Positions 1 through 13,140 are shown, counted from the stretch's first letter. The stretch is DNA of 64,000 nucleotides from Lamellibrachia columna (GCA_963662155.1 OY759268.1:3269501-3333500), one strand, 5' to 3'. Made by a program: numbers and translations. Notes: a model not told the origin generated them from the letters alone.

Positions 1-1619
1 GTGAAATAAATGGGAAAATATTGTCAACTCCAAATCTGGTGACAAAATACTATCTACTCCGTCTCTCATGATTAAATGCACTTGACTCTACATATCATAA
101 ATAAATTCCTTCCACTCCATATCTCATAAGTACATACAGTGTCCTCCATATCCCATGAGTATATGCTGTGTGCCCAATTAGTCAAGAGTAAATTGTGTGG
201 AGTACATTTCTCAGGGATATATGCTGTGTTTTCCATCTCTCAAAATTAAATACTCTGTACCCCATCTCAAATGAGTAAATATTATAAACTCCATCTTTCA
301 TTCGTAAATTATGTTGGTGCTTCTCTCATTAGTATATGATGTGTACAACATATCTCATGAGAAAATGCTGTGAAACACATCTCTCAAGGTTAAAGGCTGT
401 CGACGCCATCTCTTATGAGTAAATACTGTAATCTCCATCTCTCATGAGTAAATGATGTGTACTCCATCTCTCAAGATTAAATGTTGTGTGCACAATCTCT
501 AATGCATAACTGGTGTGGACTCCATTTCTGATGAGTAAATGCAGTGGATTCCGTTTCTCATCAGTAAATTTTGTGTACTCCATCTCTCATGAGTAATTGA
601 TGTGAAATCCATCTCTAATGAATAAATATCATATTCGCGATCTTTTATTAGTAAATGTTGGGTACGCGGTCTCTCATGAGTGTATTTTGTGGACACCATC
701 TCTTGAGAGCCAATGCTTTGGACTGCATCAGTCTTTAGAAAATGCTGTGGACTCCATCTCTTGGAAGTCAATGCTATGGACTCCATATCTTTTCAGTAAG
801 TGTGGATTCCATATCTGATGAGTAAATGCTGTGTTTTCAAACTCTCATGTGTAAATCCTGTGGGCTCCATCTGTTGTGAGTAAATCCTGGCAATTCCATC
901 TCTTATGAGTAAATGCTGTGGATACCACCTGTCATTAGTAAATGCAGTGGACTCTATCTCTCATCAATAACATATACACCATCTCTCATGAGTAAATACT
1001 GTGGACTTCATCTCTCATAATTAAATATCATATGCTCCATATATAATGAGTAAATATCGTTTTCTCCATATCTCAATATAAAATGCTGTCTACTCCAACT
1101 CTCATTAGAAAATACCGTGTTCTACATTACTCATCAGGAAATTGTGTGGACTCCATCTCTGATGAGTCCATATCTTGAACTCCATCTCTCATTGGTAAAT
1201 GCAGTTTACTTCAACTGTCATAAGTATATGTTGTGGACTCTATCTTTCTAGACTAAATGCTGCGGACTCTATCTCTTGTGAGTAAATGTTGTGGACTCCA
1301 TATCTCACGAGTAATTGCTTTGGACTCCATCTCTTGACAATGAATACTGTGTATTCCATCTCTCAAGAATAAACGCGTGTTTTCCTTCTCTCATAAGTAC
1401 ATGTCGTGTACTCCTTCTCTCATGAGTAAATGCTGTGTACTCTGTATTCTGTGGGTTTCATCTCTTTTGTGTAAATGCTGTGGAGGCCACCTCTCATGAA
1501 TAAATGCTGTGGACCCTATCCCTCACTAGTCAATGCTGTGGGCTTCATCTCTCATGAAACCGTGTACTCCATGCATATTGAGTAAATGTTGTGTACTCCA
1601 TCAATCATGAGTATATTCT

Positions 1620-2521
1620 GTGAAATAAATGGGAAAATATTGTCAACTCCAAATCTGGTGACAAAATACTATCTACTCCGTCTCTCATGATTAAATGCAC
1701 TTGACTCTACATATCATAAATAAATTCCTTCCACTCCATATCTCATAAGTACATACAGTGTCCTCCATATCCCATGAGTATATGCTGTGTGCCCAATTAG
1801 TCAAGAGTACATTGTGTGGAGTACATTTCTCAGGGATATATGCTGTGTTTTCCATCTCTCAAAATTAAATACTCTGTACCCCATCTCAAATGAGTAAATA
1901 TTATAAACTCCATCTTTCATTCGTAAATTATGTTGGTGCTTCTCTCATTAGTATATGATGTGTACAACATATCTCATGAGAAAATGCTGTGAAACACATC
2001 TCTCAAGGTTAAAGGCTGTCGACGCCATCTCTTATGAGTAAATACTGTAATCTCCATCTCTCATGAGTAAATGATGTGTACTCCATCTCTCAAGATTAAA
2101 TGTTGTGTGCACAATCTCTAATGCATAACTGGTGTGGACTCCATTTCTGATGAGTAAATGCAGTGGATTCCGTTTCTCATCAGTAAATTTTGTGTACTCC
2201 ATCTCTCATGAGTAATTGATGTGAAATCCATCTCTAATGAGTAAATATCATATTCGCGATCTTTTATTAGTAAATGTTGGGTACGCGGTCTCTCATGAGT
2301 GTATTTTGTGGACACCATCTCTTGAGAGCCAATGCTTTGGACTGCATCAGTCTTTAGAAAATGCTGTGGACTCCATCTCTTGGAAGTCAATGCTATGGAC
2401 TCCATATCTTTTCAGTAAGTGTGGATTCCATATCTGATGAGTAAATGCTGTGTTTTCAAACTCTCATGTGTAAATCCTGTGGACTCCATCTGTTGTGAGT
2501 AAATCCTGGCAATTCCATCTC
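1620..2521. repeat. Recent higher-order repeat copy of bases 1-902
   Basis: Bases 1620-2521 repeat bases 1-902 with an offset of 1619. I found only about three mismatches by eye, for example near 191, 622 and 866. Past 2521 the match jumps to about 1274 with an offset near 1245, so some 374 bp of the first block is absent from the second, and identity falls. Two more divergent block starts at 2882 and 3925 open with the same AAAATATTGT motif. Confidence 0.85.
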
Positions 2522-4225
2522 TTGTGAGTAAATACTGTGGACTCCATATCTCACGCGTAACTGCTTTGGACTCCTTCACTTGACATTGAATACTGTGTAC
2601 TCCATCTCTCAAGAGTAAACGCATTTTATTCTTTCTCTCATAAGTACATGTCGTTTATTCCTTCTCTCGTGAGTTAATGCTGTGTACTCCGTATGCTGTG
2701 GGTTTCACCTCTTTTGAGTAAATGTTGTGGAGGTCACCTCTTATAAGTAAATGCTGTGGACCCCATCCCTCATGAGTCAATGCTGTGGACTTCATCTCTC
2801 ATGAGAAAACACCGTGTACTCCATGTATCTTGAGTAAATGTTGTGTATTCCATCTATCATGAGTAAATTTTGTGTAATCCATGTGAAAATATTGTCAACT
2901 CCAAATCTCGTGACAAAATAATACCTATTTCGTCTCTCATGAGTAAATGCAGTGGACTCCATATATCATAAATAAATGCCTTCTACTCCATATATCATGA
3001 GTAAATACCGTGTCCTCCATTTCCCATTAATAAATTCTGTGTGACCAATATCTCAAGAGAACATTCTGTGGAATCCATCTGTTGGAAGTCAATGCTATGG
3101 ACTCCATATCTTTTCAGTAAGTGTGGACACTTACTGAACTCTCGAGCTAATGCTTTGGACTGCATCAGTCGTTAGAAAATGCTTTATACTCCATCTCTTG
3201 GAAATCAATGGTATGGACTCCATATCTTGTTAATAATTGTGGACTCTATTTCTCATGTGTAAATGCTGTGTATACCTTCTCTCAAGAGTAAATGCTGTGG
3301 ACTCCATCTAATAATTAGTAAATGTCATGTACTCATGTACTTTTTTTCAGTAAATGCTGTGTACTCGGTCTCTCATGAGTTTTGTGGACTCCATCTCCCA
3401 AGAGAAACTGCTGTGGACTCCATATCTTGGAAGTCAATGCTGTCGACTCCATATCTTGTTAGTAAGTGTAGACTCCATCTCTCATGAGTAAATACTGTGG
3501 ACCCCATTTCTGACGAGTAAATGCTGTGCAGTCCATCTCTAATTAGTAAATATCATGAACTCGATCTTTTATCAGTAAGTGCTGTGTACTCGGTATCTCG
3601 TGAAGATATTTTGTGGACTCTATCTCTCAAGAGAAATTGCTTTGGACTCCATCTCTGGGAAGTCTCTGTTGTGGACTCCATATCTTGTTAGAAAGATAAA
3701 GGCTGAGTAATCCATATATTGGGTGTAAATGCTGTGGGTTCCACATGTTATTGGTAATTGCAGTGGACTCCATCTCTCATAAATAAATGCCGTGTACTCC
3801 ATCTCTCATCAGTAAATATTACATATCTCATGAGTAAATGCTGTATACTCCATCTCTCAAGATTAAATGCTGTGTACACCACATGTAATCAGTAAATGGT
3901 GAGCATTCCATCTCTGATGTGAAAATATTGTGAACTCTAAATCTCGTTACAAAATACTATGTACTCCATCTCTCATCAGTAAATGCCTTGTACTCTATCT
4001 ATCTTGAGTAAATGCATTGTACTCCATCTCTCATAAGTTGATAACATGGACTCCATATCTTGGGATTCAATGCTGTTGACTCCATATATCATGAGTAAAT
4101 GTGGGCTCCATCTCTGATGAGTAAAAGCTGTGGACTCCAGAGTATATGCTGAGTATATGATGAGTATATGCTGTGGACTCCATCTCTCATGAGTTAATGT
4201 TATGAAATCGATATCTCTATAATTA

Positions 4226-4331
4226 ATGCTGTGGGATGGTGATGAAGAAGAAGGAAACAAAATCAGCGACCGGTATCGTTGCCAGCCTTACCCTGGAATA
4301 TATGGAAAAGGAGGAGAACAGCAATTGCATC
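4226..4331. other. Non-satellite island inside the satellite (copy 1)
   Basis: About 100 bp that does not follow the 29-bp pattern. It shares ACCGGTATCGTTGCC and a following GGAATATA segment with the island at 4960-5040, so one sequence seems to have been carried along with the array. I do not recognise it. Confidence 0.55.
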
Positions 4332-4959
4332 TCTCATGTGTAAACGCTGTGAACTCCATATATTGTGAGGAAATGCTGTTCGTTCCATGTCTTATGAATA
4401 AATTCTATGGACTCCACCTCTTATGAGCATATGCTTTTGAATCCATGTCTTGAGAGTCAATGCTGTGGTCTCCACATCTCATAAATAAGTAAAGTGTACT
4501 CCATCTCTAGTCAGTAAAACTGTGGACCCCATTTCTTGAGATTCAATGTTTTTGAAAGCATAAGTCGTGAGAAAATGCTGTGGACTTTATCACTCATTAG
4601 AAAATAATATTTACTCCATCTCAAGTCAGTACAAGCTGTGGACCCCATCTCTACTCAATAAAAGCTATGGACCCCATCTCTTGAGAGTCAATGCTTTGGA
4701 CTGCATCAGTCGTTAAAAAATGCAGTGTACTCCACCTCTGATGAGAAAATGTTGTCATCTCCAACTCTCATGGGTAAATACTTTGAACAAAAACTTTGGA
4801 CTCCATCTCTCATGAGTATTTGCTATGGATTCCATCTATCGTGAGTAGATATCATGTACCCATCACTCATGGGTATATATTGCATGCTCCATGTCTTAAG
4901 ATTAAATGCTGTGGACTCCATATCTTCTGAGTAAGTGCCATGGACTCCACCGCTCCGTA

Positions 4960-5040
4960 GCTAATGCCGCGGCCTAGTTATGAAGAAAAATTACCGGTAT
5001 CGTTGCCCCGGCCTTCAGGGAATATAAGGTAAATAACCCT
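4960..5040. other. Non-satellite island inside the satellite (copy 2)
   Basis: A shorter, diverged partner of the island at 4226-4331. It shares TTATGAAGAA, ACCGGTATCGTTGCC and GGAATATA in the same order, followed by a return to the satellite unit. No coding potential is evident. Confidence 0.55.
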
Positions 5041-5454
5041 TACATCTCTCAGTTGTCAATGCTATGGACTCTATCTCTTGAGAGTCAATACTGTGGACTT
5101 CATCTCTCATGAGAAAATGTTGTGGACTACATCTCTTATGTGAAAATGTTGTGAACTCCAACTCTCATTGTTAAATACTGTGTACTCAATCTCCCATGAG
5201 TAAACGCTGTGCACGCTATCTTTCATTAGTATAAGCGGTGGACTCTATCTCACAGGTGTAAATTCTGTGGCCTCCAACTCTCGCGAATTAATGCTGCGTA
5301 GTCCCTATCGAATGAGCATATTCTGTGGACTCCTTATCTCATAAATAAATAATGTGTATTCCGACTGTAGTCAATAAAAGCTGTGAACCCAATCTCTTGA
5401 GACTCAATGGTTTTGACTGCATCAGTCGTGAGAAAATGCTGGGTCGGTGTCTAG

Positions 5455-6690
5455 ACTCCAGTCAATACATCTTGATGCGCCCGTTATCACAGTGGGCGAC
5501 TTTAACTTATGCACCCTGGATGGCGTACTGCCCTTATTTCAACAGATCGTGACCTGCCTAACAAAGTAATCGACTTATGCTCTAGCTCATTGGAAGACAC
5601 ATACACCCCGCAATGTCTCCCTGCCCGGGGGGGGGGCAGATAACAACATCCTTCGTCTCCTGATATTCTCACTGACTCCGCGAAGTTCTGTCAAGACTCT
5701 ATCATCCCAGACTGTCACTGTGTGCCCTAACAAAGAATCCAGTGATCAACAAACAGAACATTCTTAGGGCAGACATAGGCCTTGCTAAAAAAGCTCTTCG
5801 AGACTAAGTAGAAAAGCAATATCAGACCATGAACACTCGTGATGCTTTCAGAAATCTCAAGGTGATAGCAGGTGATGCCAGAGCTGGCGAAAGTGCAAGA
5901 TCTAATACACTGCCTGATGCTATAGATCTAAACACCTTCTACACTCGCTTCGACAGAAAAAAACTTTACATCCGGGTGCACAAAGCTTCTGGCAACCACC
6001 CCCCGTACCCGAGAATGATCATCATCTCCAAAAACGACGTGACATGCCAGGGAAAACTGCTGGGACCGACAGCATTTCGGCCCACTTTCTATATACGTGT
6101 GCTGAGGAATTGGCGCCTATGTTCACACAACTGTTCCAGGAGTCTGTAGACACCGGCATCATTCCAAACATTTGGAATACCAGCACCGTCATTCCTGAGC
6201 TTAACATCCGATCATCGCATGAACTCAACCAATACATGCCCGTTGTTCTTACTTCCGTTCCCATGAAAGCCTCTTAGAAGTTATTCCTGATCAACCTCTC
6301 TCCACACATTAAGGAGAAACTGGATCCCATTAATTTCGCCTAGAAGCGTGGGCGTAGCACTCATAGTGCTGTGTCAACCCTGATACACAATGTAACCAAA
6401 CATATAGAGAAGGCAGTCAACTACATCCGCATCCTCTTTATATATTTTAGTTCGGACTTTAGTACTATGCACCATCACAATATGATTGAAAAGCTTCTAG
6501 TTCTGCAAATACCCCCCAACTTCATTCACTGGATGCATGACTTTCTCAGCAACATAACCCAACATGTGATGGCTGCCAGAAACACCGCACCCAACATCAT
6601 TACGAATACCGGAGCAACCCAACGGTGTGTCGGTGACATTTTCATCATCCCCTTTAAAAGTATCTACTTTAATTGAGCGTAGCATAGCAT
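5455..6690 (+). pseudogene. Decayed non-LTR retrotransposon ORF2 (endonuclease + RT)
   Basis: Broken frames on the plus strand read as parts of a LINE polyprotein. Near 5490-5520 is an endonuclease-like VGDFN motif. Near 5640 a poly-G stretch precedes an ADNN segment where families have a SDHN/ADHN-type motif. Near 5925 LNTFYTRFD marks the linker before RT. From 6044 come CAEELAPMFTQLF and a GIIPNIW segment (RT fingers). From 6345 comes a GRSTHSAVSTL segment, and near 6440 an ILFIYFSSDFSTM segment where active copies have FIDFSSAF, so the first catalytic Asp is missing. At 6605 TGATQRCV replaces GAPQGCV. Several frameshifts and stops mean it is dead. The clade is within the CR1/L2/Jockey group; I cannot place it further. 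Confidence 0.7.
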
Positions 6691-7570
6691 GTAGACAGCA
6701 CACAATCCATTATATGCGAATCCTATTACAGATGTCAATAACAATTACAGTTGCGTTGATGTGACACTGCAATACTGCGTAGTTGGATTTGAAAAAGAGT
6801 ACATAATATCAATTGGACTAATAGATATTATACACGAATATACGTACTGCTTTCTGGAGTTGACAATTTTCAATACAATCAGATGTATAGAATGTTTGTT
6901 AGGCCAAGTATCTTAAATAAAACACATAACATTACAAACTTTCTTATGCACAACACCATAACAGTCGGCAGCAATTATGGCGAATGAACAAAGAGAACTA
7001 TACATAACATCATAAAAAGCTATGAAATCGTCGATAATAAAGATATAAAATGTGTAAAACCAGTATTTCGAACAAGAGATTTGGCTTCGTCAGCGGTTGA
7101 GGCCTATCCCATACTACCGTATATGCCGTTCCCGGCGGCCTCTGGGAATTAAATGGTGGAGTAAACTCCCGGCTTTGGCATGCCCCATCCTCACCAGTCT
7201 CTTCCAATTGCATATGTACGCATCTCCAAGGGAGTTGTATCTTTCTCCAAGGGAGACAACAGATCGGAACCCTAATTCCCCCTCGTATCAGGAAACACCA
7301 CATCCTGGCGAGAGAGCAGCTTGCCAAGCCGCTGTAGACCTGTGTCTGTGTTTGTCTCGACGCGCCCAACTGGCAGTAGTTATAAGTTTTGCGATATATA
7401 TATGAACCCGACATGTCGCACGCAGCTGAAAATGTGGGCTTGTGTATTATTGACAAGCTATGGTATGATTTACTTCTATATTTATATAGAACGCATTTTA
7501 TTCAATTACAATTCGTCATTATAATGTTGTGAATATGATGAAGGATATATTGCTACAGACGTTTGTGAAG
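6691..7570. other. Unclassified interval
   Basis: No convincing gene. The 7080-7400 portion is more GC-rich than its surroundings and is open on both strands (148 codons minus, 102 codons plus), but neither translation resembles a family I know. The rest is AT-rich and featureless. Confidence 0.4.
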
Positions 7571-7574
7571 TAAA

Positions 7575-8336
7575 TGCATATAATAAATAAATAATCAATC
7601 TTATAATTTGTCATTTGGCATTCATGTATATTTTTCTCAAACAGCGACACACTGTGAACGCCAGATGGCGACATAGTTTTCTTATTATCTGGAATTTGTT
7701 TCTTTAATATCTTTGAATGAATATATTGTTAGGTGTGTGTGCATGCATTAATTAAAATCAATTTAATTAAACTAACTAATATAATAGCCAATAAATTATT
7801 GTCATCAAACACATGCATTAATCGCATGATGTTGAGCAATTTGTCGGTGATATACGTTCTACCATTTTAGCGATATCATTCACAATATCATTCCAGATGA
7901 GTGGGTCCTAGACCAAGCAAAGTTACTGTTTTATATTGGGCCTTACACGCATATAATGAATAAATAATCGTTCCTATAATTTTCAATTTGTATTTATGTA
8001 TTTTTTTCTCAGACGGCGACACAAGGTAAACGTGAAATGGTCATATAGTTATCTTATTATCTGGAATTTGTTTCTTAGATGTCTTTGAATGAATATATTG
8101 TTAGGCGATTGTATGCATGCATTAATTAAACAATACTCTAATACTAACTAACTAATATGTTTAATAAAACTTACTAATATGTTTAGCCAATTAATTGTTG
8201 TAATCAAACACATGTACTAATCGCAAAATGTTGAGCAATTTGTTGGTTATAAACGTTCTACCATTTTTGCACAATCATTCACAATCGAAGTCATAATGAG
8301 TGGGTCCTGGATCAAGCAAATTTACTCTTTGATCAT
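7575..8336. repeat. Tandem duplication, two diverged ~376-bp copies
   Basis: The segments 7575-7930 and 7951-8336 share a long ordered series of motifs: GCATATAAT, TTATTATCTGGAATTTGTTT, GAATGAATATATTGTTAGG, TGCATGCATTAATTAA, ATGTTGAGCAATTTGT and GAGTGGGTCCT. Their spacing gives a period of about 376 bp. They differ by many substitutions and small indels. No open frame is shared, so this is probably non-coding duplicated DNA. Confidence 0.8.
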
Positions 8337-8948
8337 GAGCCATACATTTTGAAATCTTTGATAAGCATGTTGCTAAATTCCCTGACAGGAGAATAGAAAT
8401 GTATTTATCTGATTTACTGTGAAATGAAGGTATCATTATTCTGCCTGCAGAATTTATTGTTGGATTATTTATTAAGGAAATAGTGTTAAGCTAATTTTGC
8501 ATATTCATCGGCGTATTGCATTAAACTGTACATATTTTTTTTACGTAGTTCTGAAAGCAATGGGAACCGTGTTCTTGAGTCATGTGATTTTAAAATCAAT
8601 TGTTTTATAGGAATCTGGGGGTGTTGTGAGAACACGATTTTAAGCAATTCAATAAGTGACTGATGTTGTGATCAAGGAGTTAACATTATCACATAATGCA
8701 AATCAAAGCAAGTTATTGTATACAATATTCTTTTATTAGTAAATAAACAAATGGGATATGTATACAATTTCTTCATGATGTTCTGCAGACCTCGTGTACA
8801 TCCATGCAATGTGGTAGAATAGTTTTATTTCACGAGTCTCATTCGAGCCTCATTCGCCTACGCTGTCGAAAGGTCCAATCCTGGAATGCTCTGCTAAATG
8901 CCAGAAATAGTAGATCAAACAACTCTTCACCCAGTAGAACACGAAATT
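8337..8948. other. AT-rich interval, nothing recognised
   Basis: No open frame of note, RNA gene or repeat was identified. The sequence directly precedes the first copy of the triplicated unit. Confidence 0.5.
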
Positions 8949-9222
8949 CTGAAACAATAAATGGTATGTAAGAAATTAAGTGATATGTAAGATCATAAAT
9001 ATGTAGTTTCAGGTAGTGAAATCTATTGAGGTGCTGCTAATTAGGACATTGCACGGCAGACGCAGACTATGTGTCAATGACAAGTGATGATGCGGAGAAT
9101 GAAAACCATTTTAAGGAAGACTAAATGAGACTATTGGTGGAAATTTAAACAGAATACGAAAAAAAAATTGCCTAACCATGTGAAAATCAATCCTTTCGTT
9201 TTTATATAGTTACCTCTATCAA

Positions 9223-9289
<67 letters not shown>

Positions 9290-9870
9290 TGAAATATTAA
9301 ATGGTATGTAAGAAATTAAGTGGTATGTAAGATCATAAATATGTCGATTCAGTTAGTGAAATCTATTGAGGTGCTGCTAATTAGGACATGGCACGGCAGA
9401 CGCAGACTATGTGTCAATGACAAGTGATGATGTGGAGAATGAAAACCATTTTAAGGAAGACTAAATGAGACTATTGGTGGAAATTTAAACAGAATACGAA
9501 AAAAATATTGGCTAGCCATGTGAAAATCAATCCTTTCGTTTTTATATAGGTACCTCTATCAACTAATATATATATATATATATACATATATTATATATTC
9601 TGAAATATTAAATGGTATGTAAGAAATTAAGTGGTATGTAAGATCATAAATAAGCCGATTCAGGTAGTGAAATCTATTGAGGTGGTGCTAATTAGGACAT
9701 GGCACGGCAGACGCAGACTATGTGTCAATGACAAGTGATGATGTGGAGAATGAAAACCATTTTAAGGAAGACTAAATGAGACTATTGGTGGAAATTTAAA
9801 CAGAATACGAAAAAAAAAGTACTTACCCATGTGAAAATCAATTCTTTCGTTTTTATATAGGTACCTCTAT

Positions 9871-9872
<2 letters not shown>
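8949..9872. repeat. Triplicated ~275-bp unit, each followed by (TA)n
   Basis: Near-identical units start at about 8949, 9289 and 9600. All run from CTGAAAYAWTAAATGGTATG to GGTACCTCTATCAA and each ends in a (TA)n tract (about 9224-9287, 9567-9598 and from 9873). Most of the spacing difference (340 against 311 bp) lies in the TA tract. The copies differ at few positions, so the duplication is recent. Confidence 0.88.
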
Positions 9873-9916
<44 letters not shown>

Positions 9917-10007
9917 TTGTATATATATATGTATATATATATATATATGTATATATATATGTATATATATATATGTATATATATTTGTATATATATGTAT
10001 ATATATG

Positions 10008-10074
<67 letters not shown>

Positions 10075-10078
10075 TGAG
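9873..10078. repeat. (TA)n microsatellite with interspersed TG
   Basis: About 200 bp of TA dinucleotides broken by periodic TGTA steps. The tyrosine/isoleucine-rich open frame on the minus strand is a translation of this repeat. Confidence 0.95.
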
Positions 10079-10281
10079 ATGTACCAGTATTTCTAAACGA
10101 CTTGTACTGTTAACGCTGTGAAGCACGCGCATGTTATTTGGAGCAGTGTTCTGATAGTCAGACAAGATAATTTCGATTTTATAAAAACAATTATATTTTT
10201 ATAAATCAATTCTCTTGCCGTCACAAAAATAATCCATGTAAATGAGATTAGGGAGAAACCAATGCAGGGCAGGAACATCAG

Positions 10282-11000
10282 ATAATAATAATATAATAAT
10301 AATTCCGTTTCTTAATATAGCGCTTTTTAGCTAACTAAATACCAATCAAAGCGCTTCACATTAATATGATGTGTTGACTAAATCTAAAATATAAATTCAC
10401 TAAATACGTAAGGTAAGGTAACAATAAATAAGCTAAGATAAATAAGTAAATAAGCTAAGATAAATAAGAACACATTACTATGACGTGTTGACCAAATCTA
10501 AAATATAGACTAATTAAATACATAAGATAAGATCAAATTAATAGTCTAAGATAAATAAATAAGTAATCTAAGAGAAATAAGTAAGTAAAAATAAATAAAT
10601 AATCTAAGATAAATCATTATAAAACAATAAATTAGTGTGTAAAAATACAATTTCAAACCGAACAATTTAAAACCAAGCAGCGTCATAGAATACAAATCAG
10701 TGTCATCGAGGCAGGTAGTGTGAACGAAATAAGTGAGTTTTTAGTAGTTTTCGGAAAGCTGCCAATGTCTCAGTTGTTCTCACACTCTTAGGCAAGCTGT
10801 TCCACATGGTTGGACCTGCCACTGCAAAGCTGCACCTTCCGACCGTTCTCCTCGGCACCGTCACTGCGAGCAATGTTGTGTCACTCGCCGATCGCAATGC
10901 ACGAGTAGACGCAGATGAATTGAGAAAGAAATTGGGCTGGGAACTGTTGGTTGTTTTGGGCATATCAACAGAATGTGTTCTTCCTTATTACCGTACACCT
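10282..11000 (-). pseudogene. 3' end of an L2-like LINE (RT C-terminus, 3' UTR, ATT tail)
   Basis: On the minus strand the frame at 10963-10703 ends with the usual tail of L2-group ORF2: SFAVAGPTMWNSLPKSVR, then FRKLLKTHLF and a stop. The 3' UTR (about 10700-10305) finishes with AAGCGCTATATTAAGAAACG and then an (ATT)n tail seen on the plus strand as AATAATAAT at 10282-10303. It is heavily 5' truncated: nothing upstream of about 11000 reads as RT. Confidence 0.8.
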
Positions 11001-11030
11001 ACAAGGGTGCACAGTAGGCCTAATTAATTC

Positions 11031-11754
11031 CGCCGACGTGGAGTTACTTGTCACACAGCTTCTGTCATGTGCTGGGAAGTAGGACATTATTGTTGTCATT
11101 TATTTCATCTACAACAAGAAATTAGCATACATGAGAAACGTATCCATACAACGCACTAACAATCTTGTTAATTATTACTTCGCATAAGAACAAATTGATT
11201 TTGGAAACAGTAACTAACTTATCAATAGTAACTAACTTGTCAATTAAAATTGTCAATCAATTAAAGGTTCAATCATTGTGAAAGAAGATTTCAAAGCATG
11301 TGCACTCTTTTTCAGACACGGAAAAGAAAAATGTTTATTGCCAATTTAAATGGGGATACGCGGAGACGTCAACACAACCAGCTGTGCCGGGGGGTAGGGT
11401 GACGGGGGCAAATGAAAGGGTGGGATCAATACCCCGAATGGTGAACGCGTATTGAGGCAATGCGACGAGCATGTGATCTAATATCACTGCTCATTCTAAA
11501 ACTTAATCCAACAGTAGACCAATTTTAAGATAGTAACATCAACACAACATAATAGTTTCACAGATAACAAGTGTGTCTACCGTCTACTGTAGCCCTTTTA
11601 GCATAAATGCTCTGAAGGCAAATGTGCAAAACGTAATTTTTTTTTCAAGGTTCATACGGTGGGGTCCCAAATGGGTCAAAGGTCATAAGATTGTAATCAT
11701 GATTAATTCAATGTGAATTTTGCCACATATTTGACAATTGTCCATTTTTTCAAA
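11031..11754. other. Unclassified interval
   Basis: No coding region or known repeat recognised. A G-rich stretch at about 11388-11430 stands out from the AT-rich surroundings. Confidence 0.45.
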
Positions 11755-12480
11755 CTAATATATACTTATCTAATCACATTTTACATGATTTATAATATGT
11801 ATAATGATGTGTATTGATACTTTTGCTGATGATACGAATATATTATTTTTGTGACGGTAGCAATCTATTAGAACTATGAGATATGCTAGAGAATTTGCTA
11901 AATTTTGCATATGGCTTGTTGTAAACAAATTATCATTGAACTGATCAAAAACAAATGATATGCTACTACGGAAACGTCCGTCGGATGTTGACATTAATTG
12001 TGCATAAATAACGAACGAATAGCCAGGGTACGTGTAACAAATATGTAACAAATATTGTGTAACAAATATTTGTTGATGACGATCTGAACTGGGAACATTA
12101 CATTAATATTAAAAAAAAAAAAAAACATTGTCGAAAGTTGCAGCGATCATTTACAAAGCAAGTTGTCTAATTAATCTTGATGGAATGTACATATTGTATT
12201 GTTCTCTGCTGTTGCCATATATTAACTATTGCAGTGAGATGTGGGGTAATGCCTATGTTACAAACATTAAGTGTATAAAAGTACTGCAGAAACAAATACT
12301 TCCGTCTATTCCTTGGAGAGAAACGTTTGGAGCATACTAGTACCCTCTTCAAGCAATTGTTCATTTATATTTATATGCAAGACATTTACACATCATAGAT
12401 ATACAAATGAATATAAGATTAATACAAAGCAAATTATATTTGTTTGTTCCCCTGGCGAAACGTTATCAGTGTTGTTTTAA
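11755..12480 (+). pseudogene. Degraded LINE reverse transcriptase C-terminal fragment
   Basis: A plus-strand read-through near 11815 gives TFADDTNILFL, the RT catalytic FADD box. It is followed by WLVVNKLSLN and KTNDML, then DDDLNWEHYINI around 12075, and from 12128 a 70-codon frame with LLLPYINYCSEMWGNAY and LQKQ. This order matches the palm-to-thumb part of animal LINEs. Frameshifts, stops and an A-run at 12110-12125 break it. It belongs to a different family from the CR1-like copies elsewhere in the window. Confidence 0.7.
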
Positions 12481-12917
12481 TACAACATATTAATTTGGCT
12501 AGTCAGGACACTTAGGGTAAGAGATTGAATGGAAAAAAAAACACTACATTGAAAGACATTCATTATTTCAGGTTTTGACTATTATTATTACATGTAGTGT
12601 TTTCTTTCCCAAGTTAATCTAATGAAATGATGTTTGTTGCATCACTGTTTTACAAATATGTCTATCAATCCGTGTTAGGACATATTGAAGAAAAATGATA
12701 CTCTCACCACAGCGTCGATCACCATTAGGACGTTCGATGGCATCCGTAGGCCGATAAGACTTGGTTGCACCCAGCAGTAGCAGTTCCGGAATGACAACCT
12801 GGATATGTCGCATCGTCACATCTAAAGTAGGTGCAAAAACGATTATAACACAAACAACTCGGGAAACATTCAAACTCAATATAAACAAGTAAATGTAGAT
12901 TTAAAAAGGCACAATGA
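12481..12917. other. Unclassified interval
   Basis: No firm feature. On the minus strand a stretch from about 12827 to 12714 is bounded by an acceptor-like CTACTTTAG and a donor-like GTGAGAG, so a small exon is conceivable, but neither frame resembles a known domain. Confidence 0.35.
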
Positions 12918-13052
<135 letters not shown>

Positions 13053-13140
13053 GTTTTCTTGCGATCTTTAGTCAAACTATTCATTTTGTTAGGTCCATTT
13101 GTTCGCGGGATGCATAGTTCATGAATAGAAGCTCTTAATC

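Larger units (their letters stand above)
1..5440. repeat. 29-bp satellite/minisatellite array with higher-order structure
   Basis: The block is a head-to-tail array of a degenerate unit of about 29 bp, of the form GTAAATGCTGTGGACTCCAT followed by CTCTCATGA. Units vary by point changes and by small indels. Open frames on both strands are periodic translations of the unit and are not genes. The array starts before the window and ends near 5440, where LINE sequence begins. Larger blocks are duplicated inside it, with block starts near 1, 1620, 2882 and 3925. Confidence 0.93.

Noticed and set aside
499..4426. Several open frames of 60-95 codons on both strands
   Set aside because: They are translations of the 29-bp satellite unit and recur with the repeat period.
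1..5440. CRISPR-like array
   Set aside because: The units are contiguous without unique spacers, and the genome is eukaryotic.
7010..7456. 148-codon minus frame as a gene
   Set aside because: No family resemblance, and overlapping open frames on the other strand in a GC-rich patch. Not enough support.
9782..10165. 127-codon minus frame rich in Tyr and Ile
   Set aside because: It is a (TA)n translation.
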